Shown piece after piece: positions 59,806 through 64,000 of a stretch of DNA of 64,000 nucleotides. Within the stretch, counting starts at the first letter, position 1, and the number at the start of each line of letters is the position of its first letter. Source of the stretch: Semisulcospira habei (lineage: Eukaryota; Mollusca; Gastropoda; Semisulcospiridae); assembly GCA_036245525.1 (NCBI GenBank), contig BTPG01000004.1, forward strand, positions 165,026,008 through 165,090,007, written 5' to 3'. A program made the position numbers and the translations under genes. The notes below the pieces were generated by a model that did not search any database, was not told where the DNA came from, and worked only from the letters and a program-made list of their open reading frames with translations.

Positions 59806-61140
59806 GAGAGTGGATCCGTTATTCTTTCTTGTTTTTTGACCGCAGGAGAAGATGCCCGTTGACCGCGGCTAGCCAACTGGGGTTGCGAGGGGACGAGCTT
59901 TGGTTAGGCCACCTTTTCTAGGCCCCTCTCCGTGTGGAGCAAGCAGTGCTGTCCCTAGAGAAGGCTGCTTGGTCGTTCAGGGTGTGCCGAGTGATGTTGT
60001 CATCCCCAGGTCAACATCAGGCGACCAATATCCTGAACCGCCTGCATGCAGGTTTGAGACTGCGGCTTCCAGTGACATCTTTCACCTGCCGTTTCGCCCC
60101 TCGCCCGTCGCTACAGGACTTGGAATGGTCAGTGTCATGGTCCGTGGACGTTTCCTAAAGCCTGCGCGGTGGAGCTTTTTGGTGGAGTGCAGTGTGCGCA
60201 GTACTGGCCCCACCCTTTAAACCCTTGGTTCATCTGCCATGGCCTAGCAAGCTGGGACGATGGCATCGAGGTCCTCGGGTCGTAGGTTTTATATCAGACT
60301 GTCCTTGTCCTAGTCTCTGGCTCAAAAGCCTTCCCCGGAGACACGGGGGCTTTGATGTCAGGGGTTTCCTCCCTTAGCCTTTCCGCAGCCAAGCGGCCAG
60401 GCCTGCAAGGCAGCAGGCGACTCGTGGAGGGCGGGGTCGTCTATGTCCCGTGCAGATGTGAACATCTGCCCACTGCCCATAGATTTGAACATCTTATCAA
60501 CGTCAAATACGTTATTTTTCCTGGTCTTGAAAACAGCCTTTTCCATAGAACTCGGTCTTTTGTGGGAGGAAAGCATATCGAAAGTAAACTCCCTTTGTGC
60601 ATGTTGTGCAATGTGTCTGCCGACCATCTTCAACATTCTTTGGCCGGATACAACATGCATGTTGTTCGTCTGTTTTTCAGCCTAACGGCTCTAAGTGCAG
60701 GTCTGCTCTTTTTTTTATTTATTTTATTAGTGGAGATGGGATTTTTAACTGGTCAAGCACACTCGTATCCGACTGGTCTTAAGCACAAACCAGGCAGAGT
60801 GAAATCCATCTCTGAACCGTTTCCATCAAAATCACCATGTTCAGCTAAACACCTAAATATAAAATTTTAGTTTTTGCAACCAATTCAACCAGTCCGCACT
60901 CAAGTACTCACAAGGACTCTTATGATTAAGCTTTATCAGGACTGCATGAGACACAATACAGATAGTAGCCCTCTCTATTATATTACATGTTTTATTTATT
61001 TATTTTTTATTGATTCATGTATGTGTTCACTTACATATTTATTTATTATTTATCCTTTTAATTATGGATGGAAGGAATTCCTTGATGCACATGATCACTA
61101 TAGTGGTATGGTAGTGGTCACCAAGGAGAGGAAATTTGTT
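59806..61140. other. LINE-E 5' leader and unrecognised flank
   Basis: 59,806-60,440 likely belongs to the LINE-E leader (GC-rich, no start codons in context). Beyond 60,440 no gene is recognised; frames here lack family resemblance. Confidence 0.4.
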
Positions 61141-61620
61141 TTCAATATGCATACATCTGTGCATATTCATAATCTATCCTTTTACTTAACATGCATATTT
61201 ATAGGTCCCAGGTATCCCCAACTTATTTTATTAATTTATTATTTTTTGTTTGTTTGTTTGTTTGTGATGTATGTTTGCACATACACATATGGTAATAGGT
61301 GCATACCACCCGCTGCCCACCCCACATACAAAACCACAGAACAAACATCTGTGCATGTTCATAATATATCCTTTACTTGGTATTCATATGTCCTAGTTAT
61401 TTAAATTTATTATTTATTTTTATTTGTTTGAAAAGTAGGTTTTGTTCATATGCTGATGTTCACATACACATATATGGTAATACTGCCCACTCCCAACCCC
61501 ACTCCACAACCAGAGAACACCCACCAAACGACACTTACATCTGTGCATGTTCATAATCTATCCTTTACTGAGCATTCATATGTCCCAGGTATCTTGACTT
61601 ACTTTATCTTTTTTATTTAA

Positions 61621-61670
61621 CCGCCATGAGATGGCATTGGTCGCCTGCTCGACATTAAACCCAAATAAGT
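61621..61670 (+). mobile_element. SINE-3 tail fragment
   Basis: CCGCCATGAGATGGC to AACCCAAATAAG; it matches the units at 43,177 and 51,174. Target duplication is not clear in AT-rich flanks. Confidence 0.7.
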
Positions 61671-61740
61671 ATATATTTAAATTATTTATTTATTTTGTTT
61701 GCTTGTAATGAAGGTTTTGTACATACACGTCAGCAAACAA

Positions 61741-62128
61741 TGATTGATTGATTGTACATTGCTTAACGTCCCGACAGCAACAAGGCTTTCTCAGGACGTG
61801 CCTGCACTGCTTGTGAAAAAAAAAACTAAACAGAAATTTGAATGTATGTCGCCAGCCAGTCAAATACGTTAAATAAACTTACAACATGGGGCCTAAATAA
61901 AGCTAAGACTGTCTAGCAACACTCATCCAACATCAAGAGCTACAGGCAGTGCAGACAGTTGGGAGAGTTTTAAAAAGACAAATACAGGTGAATGGACCAA
62001 GGGTAGACAGAAACACATGCCCCAGAATAGAAAGGAAACCCACCTTGTGGGGCTGACCAGGGTGACCCTGGGAACTAAAAAGTACCTAACCCCACCCAAG
62101 TCCCCCAGGGCAGACCCGGGTGGGGGCA
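61741..62128 (-). mobile_element. SINE-1 copy (388 bp), inverted
   Basis: Flanked by TCAGCAAACAA (61,730-61,740; 62,129-62,139). It is a complete minus-strand SINE-1, from tail TGATTGATTGATTG to head GGGCAGACCCGGGTGGGGGC. Confidence 0.92.
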
Positions 62129-62453
62129 TCAGCAAACAAGAAAATATACACATATATAGATGGTAATAGGTGCCATACTGCCTGCTCCCAACCCTTACCT
62201 AAATACACACATAAAACCGCAGAACACCTACCAAAAGAAGGACATACACATCTGTGTATGTTCATAATTTTTAATCTATCCTTTACCTAGCATGCATATG
62301 TCCCAGGTACCTTAGACTTACTTTATCTTATTTATTTAAATTATTTATTTATTTTGTTTGTTTGTTTTGTTTTGTTTGTTTGTAATGTAGGTTTTGTACA
62401 TACACATCAGCATACAGCTCAAGAACATACACCATGGTGCCCCTGTGCATGTG

Positions 62454-62820
62454 GCCACCAGTACTATTCTGTCAGATCTGTCACACCCAGCCAATCATTT
62501 CTTCGAGCTTCTGCCCTCTGGCCGGCGGTTTCGTGCTTTTAAAGCCAGAACCTCTCGATTCAGATGCATTTTTTTTTTCCAGAAGCTGTCCTCAATACAT
62601 CACCATGCACGGAACAACGTGATTCCATGATTTGTGACATATGACTGATTTGTGTTTAATATTGTGTTTATCTATCTTTTAGTGCTGTATATAGGATGAT
62701 CGCCAACTAAGTGTATGACATGATGAATGCCCTACAAGTGAGGACATATTTTACTGTCGCCATGCCACACAAAAATCCTTGTAACGTTTTACTTGGTGAA
62801 TAAATGTCTTATGTCTTATA
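62454..62820 (+). mobile_element. LINE 3' end fragment related to LINE-C
   Basis: Reads ILSDLSHPANHFFELLPSGR RFRAFKARTSRF (a frame slip near the T-run at 62,569-62,578), homologous to the LINE-C C terminus at 49,950-50,150. It ends GAATAAATGTCTTATGTCTTA. It interrupts a GCATGTGGCCACCAGTAC repeat. Confidence 0.65.
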
Positions 62821-62990
62821 CACGTACATGGTAATAGGTGCAGTATCACTCGCTCCCAACCCCAATCCAGTTACACACACAAAACCGCAGAACATCCACC
62901 AATGTACATCTGTGCATGATCATAATCTATACTTTACTTAGCATTCTTATGTCCCAGGTATCTTTGACTTACTTTATCTTATTTATTTAA

Positions 62991-63041
62991 CTGCCATGAG
63001 ATGGCCGTAGTCTACCGCGCGGCGTTAAACCCAAATAACTA
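62991..63041 (+). mobile_element. SINE-3 tail fragment, diverged
   Basis: CTGCCATGAGATGGCC to AACCCAAATAACT with several changes in the centre. Its place in the satellite unit matches 61,621, so it may be part of the unit there. Confidence 0.65.
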
Positions 63042-63269
63042 TTTATTAAAATTATTAATTTATGTTTGTTTGTAATGAAGGTAATAGGTGCCATACCGCC
63101 CCACTTTCAACCCCAGCCCACATACAAAACCACAGAATACCCACAAAAGACATAAACAATTGTATACTGATGGGCATTAGTGGACTGTAAAATCTATATA
63201 TAGAGACTTCAGGTTAAGCAAGTGGCTTGTATTGACTGCCTGTATTTTAGCTGCCCACCTACAAATTTC

Positions 63270-63625
63270 ATGTGTCCAGTTAACCACACTGCACATGCAG
63301 CCATCAGTTCTGTGAAAAGTACTGTTGGCCTCATGCACAGGGGCACCAAAACTTAGAGATAAGGCCACACCTGATAACAATAACAGTACTAATAATAATA
63401 TGCCTACTCAGCCACTAGTTCTGTAAACAGCACCTTTGTAAACAGTACCAGTGGCCAAATGCACACATACATCATGGATGTTGCTACCACTGATCACTTC
63501 AAACAATAGGCTGCCCAGTTCACATTTTGATACCGTGAACTAGCCTGCACATGCAGTCATCAGTTCTGTAAATAGTACTGGTGGCCACATGCACAGCGGC
63601 ACCAAACTTAAAGGTGAGGCCAAAA
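63270..63625. repeat. Degenerate ~130-bp repeats (CAGTTCTGTAAA, GTGGCCACATGCAC)
   Basis: Three diverged units contain TGCACATGCAGCCATCAGTTCTGT, AGTACTGGTGGCC and GGGGCACCAAA in similar order (from about 63,290, 63,408 and 63,545). A reversed piece lies at 62,420-62,453. No coding function is evident. Confidence 0.55.
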
Positions 63626-63898
63626 CTGCCACCTCAAACAAAACCAAACGCTACCTACACACACATATCAATGATACAGTCAACCTCTGTGTGCGTTAGG
63701 GGGAACACGCTTAAAGTATGTGACTGTAAATCTTACAGCGAAATGTCAAAGCCAGTAAGAAGATAATGTAACAGCAACAAGTACATGTATTTTGTAAACC
63801 ACTCAAAACATGACAACTCATCGAGTCTAATGGTGTTATGAGTGGGTGATGGAAACACTGAAAGAAATAGTACGTGTACATTATAAAGTATGTGCCTC

Positions 63899-63919
63899 CT
63901 CCCCCCCCCCCCCCCCCCC
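63899..63919. repeat. Poly-C tract
   Basis: C-run beside the SINE-1 copy at the window end; its length is uncertain in any assembly. Confidence 0.85.
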
Positions 63920-63948
63920 ATAACTAGCTGTTTATCATAAAAGGGTTG

Positions 63949-64000
63949 GGGACCCGGGTCTGCCCTGGGGGACTTGGGTGGGGTTAGGTATTTTTTAGTT
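63949..64000 (+). mobile_element. SINE-1 copy cut by the window end
   Basis: GGACCCGGGTCTGCCC to GGTATTTTTTAGTT is the SINE-1 head; the remainder lies outside the window. Confidence 0.85.

Larger units (their letters stand above)
61140..63170 (+). repeat. ~200-bp satellite-like tandem repeat, interrupted
   Basis: Units share CATCTGTGCATGTTCATAAT, ATCCTTTACT, CATATGTCCCAGGT, TTATTTATTT and ATGGTAATAGGTGC. They start near 61,150, 61,348, 61,540, 62,250 and 62,905. Insertions of SINE-1 (61,741-62,128), LINE-C-like DNA (62,454-62,820) and SINE-3 (61,621; 62,991) break the array. Confidence 0.75.

Noticed and set aside
56586..60220. Several plus-strand frames of 60-140 codons across 56.5-60.2 kb
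   Set aside because: They lie antisense to the LINE-E coding strand and lack any family resemblance.
1..64000. Bacterial or free viral contig
   Set aside because: SINEs, LINEs, MITEs, microsatellites and a spliced zinc-finger gene surround the virus-like genes, so this is an animal chromosome.

Overview
The window is repeat-rich eukaryotic DNA, most likely from a marine invertebrate and plausibly a gastropod mollusc. The species is inference. The support is the combination of several non-LTR retrotransposon clades, SINEs with CAAT and ACTA tails, Maverick/Polinton DNA viruses with invertebrate-type genes, and a long C2H2 zinc-finger gene. Codon use and the many nested insertions rule out a bacterial or free viral genome.

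Layout. (1) 0-5.6 kb: a hairpin-forming end, a broken LINE (LINE-A), minisatellites (one made of GGTCA half-sites) and a small inverted repeat. (2) 5.6-19.15 kb: Mav-A, a nearly complete Maverick/Polinton-type element with 14 recognisable genes: a 30-codon micro-ORF, membrane and structural proteins, double jelly-roll capsid protein, packaging ATPase, a small conserved gene, protein-primed DNA polymerase B (two frameshifts), retroviral-type integrase and a tight cluster of small virion-like genes. (3) 19.2-27 kb: LTR-element remnants with a 300-bp palindrome, a fossil Maverick gene, a 0.69-kb tandem duplication, a SINE and a pogo-type MITE nested in another SINE. (4) 27.7-55.7 kb: a C2H2 zinc-finger gene whose short first exon (27,699-27,789) matches in phase a large second exon (53,497-55,643). 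The 25.7-kb intron is filled with Mav-B (28.6-32.3 kb), Mav-C (34.3-47.15 kb, heavily rearranged), a full-length LINE with an intact 1,284-codon ORF (LINE-B) inserted in Mav-C polymerase, a piggyBac-type MITE inserted in Mav-C ATPase, SINEs with clean target-site duplications, and a nested Rex1-like LINE. (5) 55.8-64 kb: LINE-E (endonuclease plus reverse transcriptase), a ~200-bp satellite, more SINEs and LINE fragments.

The Maverick genes form one virion programme: capsid and penton-like proteins, a genome-packaging ATPase, membrane-associated minor proteins, self-replication by a protein-primed polymerase and chromosomal insertion by the integrase. No Ulp1-type maturation protease is visible. 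The most interesting unlisted features are: a tiny ORF ending in overlapping PSAP and PPxY late-domain motifs, conserved by synonymous change between Mav-A and Mav-B; a family of ~110-residue genes (one in Mav-A, four in Mav-C), nearly all preceded by a palindromic TTTGTCNGACAAA box; and a heat-shock-element promoter in front of a 99-codon coiled-coil ORF.
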